Counted from the stretch's first letter, positions 12,146-24,802 are shown. The stretch is 64,000 bases of DNA from Thinopyrum elongatum (GCA_011799875.1 CM022301.1:10311570-10375569), one strand, 5' to 3'. Notes: generated from the sequence alone by a model not told the origin. Numbers and translations: made by a program.

Positions 12146-12664
12146 GTGTTTGAAAATATTTTTGCTAGCAAGGAAGATGAGTTTGAGAATGTTTTTGCTA
12201 GTGAGGATGATGATGATATGTTTGAAAATATATTTGCTATAACAGATGTGTATGTTAACCCTTTTCCTTACGATAATGAACATGAAACAGTGATTCAATA
12301 TGAACTTTTTAGACCTCCTGACCCTAGCTTGGAGAACAAAATTTACTACGATGAGAACATGCCTCCTATTTATTATGATTGCAATATTATTGAAATTGGG
12401 TTTGGAGAGGTCAAGACTTTCGGTACTATTGGTCCCACTATTTTGGAGGGTGTTATGATTTATTACGATGATGGCAATATTATTGAAACCGGGTTTGGAG
12501 AGGTCAAAACTTTAGGTAGTGTTGATCACATAATTTTGGAGGGTGTTATGGTTTATTATTATAAGAGCAAGGTTGCTATCTATGATGACTATTATAATGA
12601 TACATATACTAAAAACAATAATAATCATCCTTATGAAACTTGTCATAGTTATGAAGATAAATAA
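12146..12664 (+). pseudogene. Acidic, internally repeated ORF of a non-autonomous Athila-type element
   Basis: A 172-codon ORF in the internal domain after the PBS at 11854. The N-terminal part has three decayed repeats of a FENxFAS + acidic unit. The middle has a tandem duplication of about 31 residues, each copy containing GFGEVKT and ILEGVM preceded by IYYD-like residues. The C-terminus is rich in Asn, Tyr and Asp. I see no capsid, protease, RT or integrase motif. I recall similar acidic ORFs in non-autonomous Triticeae Athila relatives, but no function is known to me. An overlapping frame from 12000 shows the repeat block continues upstream with a frameshift, so this is probably a remnant of a longer reading frame. 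Its transcription and translation are unproven. Confidence 0.5.
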
Positions 12665-13873
12665 TCCCCCAGTGAATAATACACTTTTCATATGCAATTG
12701 GTTCATGAAAATCACATTTCACATGATAGCTTTATTGTTGAATTTGCTCCCACTATTACCGACAAGAAATAATTTACTTATGTGTAGAGTAATAATACTT
12801 TCATGCATGTGGATCATGAAAGGAATTTTTTTATGTGATAGCTATATTATAGAGTTTGATCATGATGCCACTGAAATTATTATGAGAGACGGAGACATGG
12901 TTTTAGATATCTCAACAATATCAAATCTCCTCTCTTTATGTTGAAAGTTCTAAGTTGCACTTATTTACCACACCTATGCTAGTTACTTCATGCTCCAATG
13001 ATTTATTTGCTTGTAAGATTCCAATGCATAGGAGGTGGGTTAGACTTAAATGTGTTTAATTCAATCTTTTTTATGCCCACTTTTGTGCTTCAAAAAGATT
13101 ATAACTCTTTGTTTTCTTGTGAGCATCATTAAAATCACTTGGCTAGCTAAAATGTATTAAAAAAAGCGCATGTGGGAGCCAACCCACATTTATCATTTTT
13201 TTATTTGATTCAATAAAGTTGCTATTTTCTGTAGCAACAAAGTTTTTAATGTTTTTCTTTAATAACATGCCAAGAATTGTCTTTAGCATGTTAAGTTCGC
13301 AATTATGTGTGTTGCTCTGCTCAAACAGAAAGTTTTGATGCTACTGTTACATTTATTAAAAATCAAAAGAATGTAATAAAATCATGAAAAAAAATCAAAG
13401 TACACATATATGAGTTCTCTATTACATGATAAATGTTCAGATTTTTCTAAGTTATAAAATATATTTAGAAATTGCATCTTCACATACTATTCTGTTTTGA
13501 CAGAATCATGTTTAACCTGTCTTTAGTTATATATGTTTGTTTTTTGTTGTTACTATAGGTGTGTAGGTATTTTGAAATTGTGTACGCAAATAGTAGCTAA
13601 TGATTAGTAACAACTTTATAATTTATTCACACCAAGGCATTACTAGATACAATTTTTATTTGGACTAACCAATCTCACAAAGTCTATGTAATTTTGTGTG
13701 AATGAAGTTTTTAAGACCCAGGGGAGACAATGATATGAGAAATTTGGAGATGCAAGCACTCAAGCATGGGGATACCATCCCCAAGAATTTTTTAAGAAAT
13801 CTCTAGCTTCTAAGCTTGGAGATTCCCAAGCATCCCCCTTCAGCCTCAACAACTATCGGTTTGTCACGGTTGG
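12665..13873 (+). mobile_element. Non-coding 3' region of the first Athila-type element
   Basis: AT-rich, with no supported ORF beyond short fragments. Near 13815-13850 it has the AAGCTTGGAGATTCCCAAGC-type text seen before the PPT of Athila elements. It is cut at 13874 by the LTR of a second Athila-type element, whose left target flank is GTTGG. Confidence 0.55.
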
Positions 13874-15286
13874 TGATACGTCCCAAATGTATCTACTTTT
13901 CCAAACACTTTTGCTCTTGTTTTGGACTCTGATTTGCATGATTTGAATGAAACTAACCCGGACTGACGCCAGTTTCAGCAGAATTACCATGCTGTTATTT
14001 TTGTGCAGAAATAAAAGTTCTCGGATTGTGCTGAAAATTTACGGAGAATATTTCTAGAATATATGAAAATTATTGGCGAAGATATCTGCTGGAGGGGGGC
14101 CACCATGGAGCCACGAGCTCAGGTGGTGCCCCCCTAGGGCGTGCCACGTGAGCTCATGGGTCCCACAGACCGCCGTCTGCCCTAACTCCAACTCCATAAG
14201 TACCGTCTCGCGGAGAAAAAATAGGAGAGAAGGAATAATCACATTTTCCGATACGGAGCCGCCGCCAGCTCCTGTTCTTCATCAGGAGGGCTGTTTTGGA
14301 GCCGTTCGGGGCTCTGGATAGGGGGATTCGTCGCCGTCGTCATAATCAACCCTCCTTCATCAACAATTCCATGATGCTCACCATCGGGAGTGAGTAATTC
14401 CTTCATAGGCTTGCTGGACGGTGATGGAGTTGGATGAGATTTATCATGTAATCGAGTTAGTTTATTAGGGCTTGATCCCTAGTATCCGCTATGTTCTGAG
14501 ATTGATATTGCTATAACTTTGCTATGCTTAATGCTTGTCACTAGGCCCCGAGTGCCATGATTTTAGATCTGAACCTATTATGTTTTCATGAAGATATGTG
14601 AGTTTTAGATCCTATCTTGCAAGTTGTATGCACCTATTACGTGTTATGATCCACAGACCCCAAGGTGACAAAAATTGGGATTCACTCCGGTGATGACCGT
14701 AGTATGCGGAGTTCATGTATTCACCATGTGCTAATGCTTTGTTCCAGTTCTCTAATAAAAGGAGGCCTTAATATCCCTTAGATTCCCTTATGGACCCCGC
14801 TGCCATGGGAGGGTAGGAAAAAAGATGTCGTGCAAGTTCTTATTATAAGCACGTATGACTATATACGGAATACATGCCTTCATTGAGTTGATGAATTGGA
14901 GCTATTGTGTATCGCTCTAGGTTGTGACTGTTACAAGATGAATGTCATCCAATATACAAATATCCATCACTGATCCAATGCCTATGCTTTGCTCATATTG
15001 ATCTTTGCTAAGTTATTACTGCTATTGCTACTGTTACAATCACTACAAAACTGCTTCTGTTACTGTTCCTGTTACTATTACTACTGTTACTGCTATTATC
15101 AAAACTATCAAATTGTGCTACTGAACACTTTGTTGTAGATATTTAGCTTTCCAGGTGTGGTTGAATTGACAACTCAACTACTAAGGCTTATAAATATTCT
15201 TTGGCTCACCTTGTGTCGAATCAATAAATTTGGGTGAAATACTACCCTCGAAGACTGTCGCGATCCCCTATACTTGTGGGTTATCA
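13874..15286 (+). mobile_element. 5' LTR of the second Athila-type element
   Basis: A 1413 bp LTR starting TGATACGTCCC and ending GGGTTATCA, followed 11 bp later by an Athila PBS. It begins like the solo LTR at 4110-5680 read on its minus strand, so the two belong to related families. Inside are CACGTGAGCTC and TGGGTCCCACAG (14144-14170), which recur upstream of the Athila ORF-1 gene, and a degenerate CTG/ACT trinucleotide run near 15020-15100. The 3' LTR is not in the window because the tandem array interrupts the element at 20944. Confidence 0.85.
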
Positions 15287-15297
15287 AGACCTTTTTC

Positions 15298-15315
15298 TGG
15301 CACTGTTGCCGGGGA
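15298..15315 (+). other. tRNA-Asp-type PBS of the second Athila element
   Basis: TGGCACTGTTGCCGGGGA, 11 bp after the LTR end. It differs from the Athila consensus at two positions. Confidence 0.88.
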
Positions 15316-15365
15316 GCATAGTTCTATTTATTAAGTTCACTTGGGAATTATATCTGTTGATCACT

Positions 15366-18129
15366 ATGAAGAATCTGAAGGACACTAAAACCAAGATCGT
15401 ACCCTCTAAGACGAGGGAAGGTAAGGAACTGCCATCCCACTCTGCACTTGATTCACCCTCTACTTTGAGTAGACTGGCGACACCAACACCTGCTATTCAA
15501 TCTGATATGTCGCAAGTAATTAATGATGCTACTTCCTCTATAAATGATACTCATGATGATGCTACTTCCTTACTTGATGAAACTGTGCCACTAGGTGAAT
15601 TTCTAGATGAACAAATCGCTAAATCTAGAGAACTTGAGAATACTGAAACTGATGAAAATTATGATTCACCTGTTACTCCTAGCACCTCTACTAGATTTAA
15701 AATGCCTAATGTACCTGAGGGTTACGTTACGGATGGCAAATTGCTAGAGACTTTCTTTCTTGTAATGATGGAGAGTACCTTAAAAAACTGCAGAGTAAGC
15801 TGAAAGAAAAGGCTAGGATAGAGAGAATGAAATATGATCCTAAATTTGCTACTTCTCCTATTTTTGTTATTGATAAGGATTATGAATTCTCTGTTGATCT
15901 TGAACTTATTACTTTGGTAGAATCCGATCCTTTTCATTGTTATGAATCTGAAACTGTTGTGGCACACCTTACTAAATTAAATGATATAGCCACCATATTT
16001 GCTCATGAGGAAAAAATTCGTTATTACTATATTGTTAAGTTGTTTCCTTTCTTGTTAAAGGATGAGGGTAAAGAATGGTTTAATACTCTGGCTCCTGGTT
16101 GTGTGCGTAGTCCCCAAGATTTGATATACTATTTGTCTGAAAAATATTTTCCTACTCATAAGAAACAAGCTGCTTACATGAAATATACAACTTTGTGCAA
16201 TTCGAGGAAGAGCATCTCCGTCAAGCTTGGGGGAGGCTCTCCCAATTACTTAATGCTTTGCCTGATCATCCTCTTAAGAAGAATGAAATACTTGATATCT
16301 TTTAAAATGGACTAACCGATGCTTCTAGGGATTACCTAGATAGTTGTGCTACTTGTGTTTTGAGGGAATGAACTGTCGAACAAGCTCAAGAACTATTGAA
16401 TAATATATTACGGAATGCCGATTATTGGACACTTCCTGAACCATCAACTAGGCCAACTCCAAAGAAGAGAGGTATTCTATTCCTCAGTCCTGAAGATATG
16501 CAAGAAGCAAAGAAATCTATGAAGAAGAAAGGTATTAAATCTGAAGATGTTAAGACTCTACCACCTATTGACGAAATACATGGACTTGACATCCCGACAC
16601 AAGTAGTAGAGGTAAATTCTCTTTGTAGATTTGATAAGGGTGATTTTCCACATAATAAATCTCCTAGTTAGTGCTTGGATGAATTTGATAACTTTATTGT
16701 GAGGCAAGAATTTTTTAATAGATATGTAAGCAATCAATTGAAACATAATACTATTACTATTGAACGCTTGAGTGATTTGATGTTTAGAATTGCTAAAGAT
16801 GTTAGAGGCCTATGTAAACATGCATCTATGGTTCACACTCGGCTAGAAATAGTTTCTAAATCACAAAATAATTTGCTTAATGAGATGAATGATAAAATGA
16901 ATGATCGTGCTATTAAGGTAGTAACTAGAGGAAGCAAAATGACTCAGGATCCTCTATATCCTGAGGGTCATCCTAAAAGAATTGAACATGATTCCTAGAG
17001 AATTAATATTGACGCACCTAGTTCACCTAAGAAGAAAATGAAGAAGAAAAGGGATAGAACTTTGTATGCTTCTAGTGAACCTGCTATAGAAAAATCTTCT
17101 GAGAATCCTAATAATGTTTCCATTTCTGATGCTGAGACACAATCTGGTAATGAATATCCACCTAGTGATAGTGATAATAATGATGCAAATAATGATCATG
17201 TTGATGCTCAACTAGACAATGATAAAGAATCTGATAATGATGTAGAAATAGAACCTGCAGCTGAACTTGATAACCCACCTCCTAAGAATAAAAGATATGA
17301 TAAAAGAGACTTTGTTGCTAGGAAACATGGTAGAGAAAGAGAACCATGGGTTCAAAAACCCATGCCATTTCCTAGCAAAGCTGTTAAAAAGAGAGATGAA
17401 GAGGCTTTTAATCGCTTTGTTGAAATGCTTAGACCTTTATATCTGAGAATGCCATTGACTGATATTATGAAAATGCCTCCATATGCTAAATATATGAAAG
17501 ATATTGTTACAAATAAGAGGAAAGTACCAGAAACTGAAATCTCCACCATGCTTGCAAACTATTCATTTAAAGGAAAAGTACCTCGGAAGTTGGGAGATCT
17601 CAGAATAGCTACTATACCATGCTCTATCAAAAGTAATTATGTCAAAACTTCTTTGTGTGAGTTAGGAGCTGGTGTTAATGTTATGCCTTTTTCTTTATAT
17701 AAAAGACTTTATTTGAATAAGGTTACACCTACTAAAATCTCTTTGCAAATGGCTGATAAATTAACTGCTATACCCATCGGTATTTCTGAGGATGTTCCGG
17801 TTGTTGTTGCTAATGTTACTATCTTAACGGACTTTGATATTTTTGATATGCCCGAGGACGATAATATGTCAATTATCCTTGGTAGACCCTTTTTGAATAC
17901 TGCAGGGGCTGTTATTGATTGCAACAAAAGTAAGGTCACTTTTCATGTCAATGGTAATGAGCATATGGTATATTTTCCGAAGAAACGACACCAAGTGAAT
18001 AGTATCAACTCTATTGAAAGAGTTATGACAATTACTATTGGAGGCTTTGAATTTCCTCTTCCTATTGTCAAAAAGAAATATCAAACTCTTATTGTTGGGG
18101 AAATGCATATCCCCGTTGAGGTAACCTAG
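15366..18129 (+). pseudogene. gag-pro: Athila-type gag-protease, frameshifted, no RT or integrase
   Basis: Reading starts at ATG 15366. It follows one frame to about 15755, a second to about 16195 and a third to 18129, so there are two single-base frameshifts. In-frame stops lie at 16303 (TAA), 16369 (TGA), 16669 (TAG) and 16996 (TAG). The second segment has the Retrotrans_gag core (AHLTKLNDIATIF, FPFLLKDEGKEWFNTL, DLIYYLSEKYFP). The last segment (17038-18129) is an acidic linker followed by a retropepsin-like domain. That domain keeps the flanking FSLYKRL and the second motif ILGRPFLNTAGAVID, but the catalytic loop reads CELGAG, with Glu (17659-17661) where aspartic proteases need Asp. The protein ends right after the protease with no RT, RNase H or integrase, so the element is non-autonomous even apart from the mutations. 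Confidence 0.88.
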
Positions 18130-18870
18130 TGTTATATGAAAGTTCTTCAATTTCATGTTACTCGGAAATAGTTTGTTAATAAGATACTTGATTAACCTTA
18201 TTAATGGATTCTTTTTTAGGGGCATGTGATCGATGAATTTAGTAAGCACAACCTACTGTACTTATAGTTTGCTCTCTGTCATTTATAGTTTAATAAAGTA
18301 GAATGCCATGATTATCCTGTTTTTGAATTATCCGTACACCAAAAAAATTGTCCCAGAAATAAAAATCCTCAGAATGACCTGAAAATTTAGTATGATTTTT
18401 TCCAGAATATATTAGAATTTTTGGCACTGAGCACACCCCAGGGGGGTGTGCCTGTGAGCCAAAAGCTCACAAGGTGAGCCTAGCCCCCCTGGGCGCGCTG
18501 TGTGAGCTCGTGGGTCCCACAGGGGCCCCATCACTTAGTGCACCTGCCCATTGCCTTCTTCCACCTCCAGAAAAAATCACCCTTTCCTCTTAGCCCGTGT
18601 TCTTGTTCATTTTCGTGCCATTTTCGATCTCCTTGCTCGGAGCTCCATTTCCAAAACTGGTCGGAGAAATTGCTCCTTGGTATGTGACTCCTCTAGTGGT
18701 CCAATTAGTTTTGTTCTAGTTGTTTATGTTTTGCACATCTTACTACTGTTGGTGACCATGTTTATGAGCTTGCATGTTGAATTTGTATGGTTCTAAGTAG
18801 TTTTGATGCTTGATATAGCCTCTAGAATTTGGGTGACTAAAATTTTTAGAAATTTTTCAGAGGAAAGAAA
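18130..18870 (+). other. Spacer before Athila ORF-1 with LTR-like promoter-type sequence
   Basis: No ORF is supported. The part at about 18355-18520 resembles the element's own LTR at about 14015-14170: AT-rich AGAATAT block, then a C/G-rich block, then GTGAGCTC, any base, TGGGTCCCACAG. It may be a leader or promoter for the downstream ORF. The rest is pyrimidine-rich leader-like sequence. Confidence 0.5.
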
Positions 18871-19845
18871 ATGTTTAGGAAGGTATTCCATGGGGGTTCC
18901 TCGAGCAAGAGCTCCCCAAGGCCAGCAATACGTGAGCCGGATCTTGAACCACCATGGGACGCCCTCGTGAAAGCATGTGAATGACCGTCAGACGCCTTCA
19001 TGATTAGAGCTGGCATCAAGGAGGAATTTGATATGTATGTACGAAATGCCGAGCTGACGGACTTCTTGTCAGATAAGTGTCCGCAATACCATGATCTCAC
19101 TGATTCCTTTGTGCGGAAATTTAAGTATGTATCTCATTGCTCCTCACATGATGTTATATTTGACATATATGACAAAACTTTTCGCATGACTATTCAAGAA
19201 TTTAGTGCTGCTTGTAGAATTTCCTCTTGGGGAACTTGCCTTGAATCTCGTAAATCTGATTGCAATGATTTTATCATGAGTATTACCCGAGGTGAAACTA
19301 GGGGCATAACGCAAGCTAGAATTGTAAGCATTCACTTTCCCGCTATTCATTATTTTGCCAAGTTCATAGGTAGATGCATAAATGGCAAACATGACCTCAG
19401 TACCCTGTGTGCCCCTGATTTGAGCATCCTTAAAAGCGTGGTCTTGAGAGATAGAAAGTTTAATAAGGGAGCCATCATCGCGCGTCGTTTACGTAACAAC
19501 TCTCTTGTTGGTTATTTTTTTGGTGGGATCTATGCTACTCGTTTAGCTACTTATCATGGCATATCCATTAAGGAAAATGATTCCCTATTGCCAGTTAGCT
19601 ACCTTTATTATGATGCTATGGAGCGTCATCAGTTTCTTGAGAGAGAAAGAGCACCATTCCGATACAGGCTAATCTTTAATAAGCATCGTGTTATCCGTAT
19701 TACTGTGCCTCCTCCTGCCTTCTTTAACTTTCAGGAAAAACAAAGATATTTTATACTTGAGGAGGAGGCGGAGGCGTACGAGACAGCAGAGGAGATTGCT
19801 CGCCGTAATGAGGCAGCCTGCCAAACAGTAGTGGTTGCACTCTAG
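18871..19845 (+). pseudogene. Athila ORF-1 (envelope-position) protein, one nonsense codon
   Basis: A single reading frame from ATG 18871 to the stop at 19845 encodes about 324 residues and is interrupted only by TGA at 18982-18984. Downstream of that stop is a long open stretch (from Met 19000) with the features of the plant ATHILA ORF-1 family: TDFLSDKCPQYHDLTDSFVRKF, then a conserved region with THE pattern ITQARIVSIHFPAIHYFAKF and IGRCINGKHD, and a C-terminal Glu-rich helix. This gene occupies the env position of Athila elements. Its biochemical role is unknown to me, and I see no clear signal peptide or transmembrane segment in the open part. It is followed by a PPT-like tract. Initiation at 19000 could still give a 281-residue product. 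Confidence 0.85.
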
Positions 19846-20943
19846 TATAACCCGAACTACCTCCCCGAGTTCTATCCAGGCCAGCCATGGCAATAGACCA
19901 AGTTAGGCCAAAAGCCTAAGCTTGGGGGAGTACGTATTTCTCACCGACATTACATTCATGTACCACACATTGATTCTAGTTGTCAGTGTTTATCCTTTTT
20001 CGTTGTGTATCCATGTTAGCTTTTATTCTTGCTTTCTTTTGTGTGTTTGGAAAAACATGCGAAAATCTAAAGAAAATAAATAGTTCTCGCTTCTTTTAGG
20101 TTTTTCTTTCTTTTTTAGTTAGTAGTAGTAAAGGAAAACCGAAAAAGATTTCTCATTTCTTCTTTTGCTATTTGTTCGGAGTTTTTTTGGTGTAAATAGT
20201 TTTTCTTGCTTTTCATTTTTCTTCTTTCATTTGCTTTCATTAGAAAAACTAAAAAAACTCCAAAAGCATTTCAATGTGTTTCTCTGAATTTCTTTTCTTT
20301 TATTGAGTAGTCATAAGAAGAAGACCCTATAATAATTATTGAGAGGCTCTCATATGCTTTGTTGTTAATATAATGAAGAGACAAAGTTACCTTGTCTTCT
20401 TCCTTGAATAAATGTTTGCAGGTTTCAGCTTAGTCCACAACACGCTTGCACTATTATTATTTTCACATCATTCGGTCGTGCAAGTGAAAGGCAATAATGA
20501 TGATATTTTGATGAAGTGACTGTGGCAAAGAAAAGCTGGTATGAACTCTTCTTGTTTCTCATTTTTGTAAATATGTTTAACTCAGTAGCCCTGATTTAGC
20601 ATGTTATGAGTAAGCATGTTTGTGATGACAATTAGAGATTATATTTTCTCATGCCATACTTAATTAGCTAGGAGTGGATAATGATTTATCTTGAGTGTCA
20701 ACATGCATTAAAATGATTATGATGTAGTATGTTAGGATGGTATCCTCCTCTGAAAAATTCAAGTGGCTTGACTTGGCACATGTTCACACATGTAGTTGAT
20801 TCAAAACCAACGCAGCCTTTATGATATTTATGTTCGGAGTGTTTATATCCCACTCATGCTCGTGTCCAATGTTAAATATTTGTAATGCATGATTATGACC
20901 ATTGTTGCTCTCTAGCTGGTCGCTTCTCAATCTATTTGCTAGC
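19846..20943 (+). mobile_element. Long 3' untranslated region of the Athila element
   Basis: AT-rich non-coding sequence after ORF-1. It starts with AAGCTTGGGGGAGTACG (PPT-like purine tract at 19921-19930) and contains many T-rich blocks. It is interrupted at 20944 by the tandem chromovirus-derived array, so the 3' LTR is not seen. Confidence 0.65.
19917..19933 (+). other. PPT-like tract of the Athila element
   Basis: CTTGGGGGAG within a conserved AAGCTTGGGGGAGTACG context, downstream of the last ORF. Athila elements have such tracts before a long 3' UTR, so it may be a secondary purine tract and not the functional PPT. Confidence 0.5.
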
Positions 20944-23900
20944 TATAACACCACAAAAATTTAACTATATTTTTATTAAGTAAAATTTGGCCAGAGATAA
21001 AATTTTGAATTATATTAGGTCTTTTATTAGTTTAAGAGTATTTTCTGTTTTTTGTTTTCCAAAATTCTTCCCTCCATATAGAAATTTTGGGAAAAATATT
21101 GTGGGCTTTGGTAGTTTTCATAAATCATTTCATTATATTTTAATAATAGGAGGAAATATTTTCATAATAAATTTTTTCCCAAACAATTCTTTTAATAGCA
21201 TTTTCAATACTCTAAATGCTTCCGTTGCACTACAACCATTTTTAATAATTCTTTTAAAATTCCACAAAAATTATGAGGGGTCATGTGATGCCTATAGATC
21301 ACTTTTATGCAAAAACTCAACTTGGTCTTTTGAAATTTTGAGCACAACTTCCTCTTTTCAATTATGTCCCATTCCTAGGTTTTAACTGCAACCCCAATTT
21401 TTTTTGCTCCAAAAATTCTGAAATAACTCCAACCTATATTCTTTCCAACCAAAACCTTAAGTCTAGAAGATCAGCTCCAATTGTCCCTTTTTAGCCCACC
21501 AAATAAATCCTCCAATTTTCTGTCCAGAACTGAATTTCATTCAAACATAAACCAGCAAGTTTTGCATTTTGCCAAACCAATCATACCACCATATATATCA
21601 TCTAAGGAGACACCATACTGCCAATTTTCACTTCCAACAAAATCTCCTAGGTTCCCCAAGCATTCTGTCAAACACCTTATGTGCATGACAAATTTTTTCA
21701 ATCACTTAAAAATGCATTGCCCACTTGATCATCTTGCCAACAGAACATGTCCAACGTCCTTTCCATCCCTAGTAGCATCACCATGCCAAGATCCACAGCT
21801 AAAAGATCCACCAAGAGCGCTCTGGCATTCTGTCGAGCACTTGACATGCATGCCCAGGGCATGCCCAGAGTGCACGTACTGCATGCCCGAGCCCCGCTAG
21901 CCCCTACCGCCCTGCTGCTGCCCCCTGGCTTGCCCCACATGCTCCACTGGCCACCCGCACCTACCATAACCTCCCCCCACACCGGAACTTCCCCTTGGCG
22001 CCGCCACCGCATTCCCACCCATCGCTGTCGCGGCACCGCCCACGACGCTTGGCTTAGTTCTGAGCCATCCAGCACGCCTTGCCTTAATTGCGGACGGCCA
22101 TCGCCCACCACCGACCACGGCCACCGGCCACAACCACCTCTTCGGTGCAGTAATGGAGACTGCCGCCATGGTTATCCACTGGAACCCGTGAACCGACCTT
22201 CTTCATGCCATAAAAACCATCCCTGACCCCGTCTCGTGGCACGGAATTACTCCTCCCTCCCTTGCAAGTCTTCTAGTGCACCCAAACAAGCTCGGGAAAG
22301 CCATCTTCCTCGTCTCCGGCCGAGACATCCGCCATCACTCCACCAATGATTGCCGCCTCTCCCCCTCCCCAATTTCTTCACCACTAGTCTTCTGGAGCAC
22401 CCGCGGGTCCATCCGTATGCTCAATTTCGCTTGAGATCGATCGTAGATGAAACCCCCAATCTGGCTCCAACGTAGCTTCTCGGGAGATCTCGTTGCCGAT
22501 GACCTGGCGCTTCTCGGAGCACGTGTCACACACCGGCGGGACCGCGCAGACCTCCTAAACTTGATGACGAGCTTAGGTCGCCGAGGGGCGCCCCCAATAG
22601 ACGGCGAGGATCACTGGAGCCGCGCCTCCGTTTGGTCAGAAGAGAGAGGGTGCCTGCTGACCCGGTCAAACCTGACAGTGGGGCCGCAGGACCCACTGTC
22701 AGGGACCCCAGGTCACGCCACACTACCTTAAGTGGAGGAGTCTTCCCCAGAGTTGTCTTCACACAGGAAAAGCATATTTCCCAAATATGCCTTCGACGTC
22801 GCAGCTCTTTCGCGCCTCTGCATCTTTACCTTTTTCTTTTCCAGCATATCCCAAATATTTCCACAACAACCATTTCAAAGCCAAATTGGATGATTCAAAT
22901 TCCTAAATACTCCTAATATCATGCTCTATTAAACCAGCTTTGGTGAACATTTTTCCTAAGCTTCGTTTTTGTTGGATTTATTAAATAATCCATTTAGTAA
23001 TTTATTCCAGCTTAGAAATTCCCTAGGAAAATCATATGAACTCCAAATAACTTGATTCTTTTTCTGAAATTCATCATTTTTCATCTAGTTTATTTTAGTA
23101 TTTATTTCAAAATTTTCCAATCAACTTCTTGGTACTATTTTCAAATTAAGTGATTATTGCAATAATTTTGAAAATAGGAAATGGAGGGAAGATAAAATTT
23201 TCAAAGTTTTGGAGTGCACACCACACTTCTGCATGCTCAAGGCAAGCATCTTGAACACTTGTTATGGTGATTGCATGGTTAAATGTTTGCAAGAATCATT
23301 GAATCATGCATACGTTGAAATCAAATAAAATTTGCATGCATGTAGTGTTGGCATGTTTCCTCGTACGGTGCAACGTGTGCTTGTCATGACTAACTTGTAG
23401 GAGCAGGTATAAGGGAAATACAGTTACCGGTAGAAGGGTGATCACGTCGGAGTATGATCATGCCTTGTTGGTTATGCATGTTCAGACATGCAAGGGCTGT
23501 GGCCCTGTTTTGGTGCTACTGTTGAAAGAACGCTATATTGTGCTAACCACTGCAGGAAAACTCAAACCTCCTAAGTCGACCGTAGATCGAGTCTTGTTCC
23601 GGTAACCCTCGTACTTGTTTTGTGCTACCACTTGTTCCTGCTACAGGTAGGGTACGGTTCAGTAAGTTGTTAATCCCTTTCCTGCACGCACCGTACAGAG
23701 AGGCCATAGTGAAAGATACCATCTGATCACTGGTAGGCATGTCACTTGGTCCGGGGGCATAAATGGCCGGTCTGGGACCAAAGCTGAATGTTCTTGCTAT
23801 TGGAGGTTGTTGTATGAGACCTTCCCACTTAGAGTTATACTTTGCCGCTGCTTTGGGTGATTGCTGGCCCGAGAAAAATTAAGGCTGGTCCGTGCGGGAT

Positions 23901-23993
23901 TGGTGTGTTTTCAACCCAAAGATAGTAATGGAAATTAGTCAGCATCTCGGTGTTGGCTAAAGAAATCCTATACATGTGGGTAAAGAGTACACC

Positions 23994-24041
23994 CTCTGCA
24001 GAGTTATACCTATTCGAATAGCCGTGTCCGCAATTAAGGAC
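23994..24041 (+). promoter_or_regulatory. Three-part palindromic LTR module, copy 2 (array LTR 1)
   Basis: CTCTGCAGAG (23994-24003), CTATTCGAATAG (24010-24021), CCGTGTCC, 8 nt loop, GGAC (24038-24041). All three parts are intact. Confidence 0.85.
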
Positions 24042-24318
24042 TACAGTCTGGGTTGGTCAAGTGTTGGTCTTAGTGTCGGTCTTCGGAGGAAATAATTAAA
24101 TTGATCACGATCCAATTTTGCAGGATAATTATTGTCACCACTGATGTCAGCATGAATATTATTGTTATCATGAATATTATTGTGGACTAACCCTGTCATT
24201 TTGTATTATCTTTTCTGAGTGTCTCATGGGCTGGCTAGACTACCCGGGACACTCATTTTATTTTCTTTTCTGAGTACCTCATGGGATGGCTTAGACTACC
24301 CGGATACTCATTTCTTTT

Positions 24319-24560
24319 CAAGACCTCTCGGGGCGTCGCTTTTACACACCCGTTTGGCATTTCTCTTTAAGACCTCTCGAGGCGTCGCTTTTAGACACCC
24401 GTTTGGCATTTCTCTTCAAGACCTCTCGAGGCATCGCTTTTAGACACCCGTTTGGCATTTCTCTTCAAACCTCTCGAGGCGTCGCTTTTAGACACCTGTT
24501 TGGCATTTCTTTTCAAGACCTCTAGTGGTGTCGCTTTTAGACACCGTTTGGCATTTCGTT
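24319..24560. repeat. 49 bp minisatellite, five copies (array LTR 1)
   Basis: Units of about 49 bp built around AAGACCTCTCGAGGCGTCGC and GACACCCGTTTGGCATT. Copy 4 has a 2 bp deletion and copy 5 is the most diverged. The block is present in LTRs 1, 3 and 4 and deleted in LTR 2. Units are directly adjacent. Confidence 0.95.
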
Positions 24561-24802
24561 TGGATTCTCGGGTTGTCCTGTCTCGCCCAATTCTCCACTT
24601 TTAAATTTTTCTTGGAATTCCTCGGGCAGTCCAACTCCCGATGTTCCATTTTATTTTCTTGCTTTACTACTGACATGATATATTTATATTTCTGCATGAT
24701 ATTAATATTTATCATACCATGCTTTAATTTCAGTCAGCATATGCATATAATTTAATCCATCATGAACATATGCATTCGGTATATCTTTTGTTCATAATAT
24801 TT

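Noticed and set aside
19000..19845. A host gene of 281 codons
   Set aside because: The conserved residues and position after gag-pro and before a PPT-like tract match the ATHILA ORF-1 family, and the frame extends upstream through a nonsense codon to 18871.
20939..20943. CTAGC as a confirmed target duplication of the array
   Set aside because: Only the left flank is in the window, so it cannot be confirmed.
24319..24560. CRISPR-like array of 49 bp repeats
   Set aside because: Units are contiguous with no spacers, and the context is a plant LTR. It is a minisatellite.
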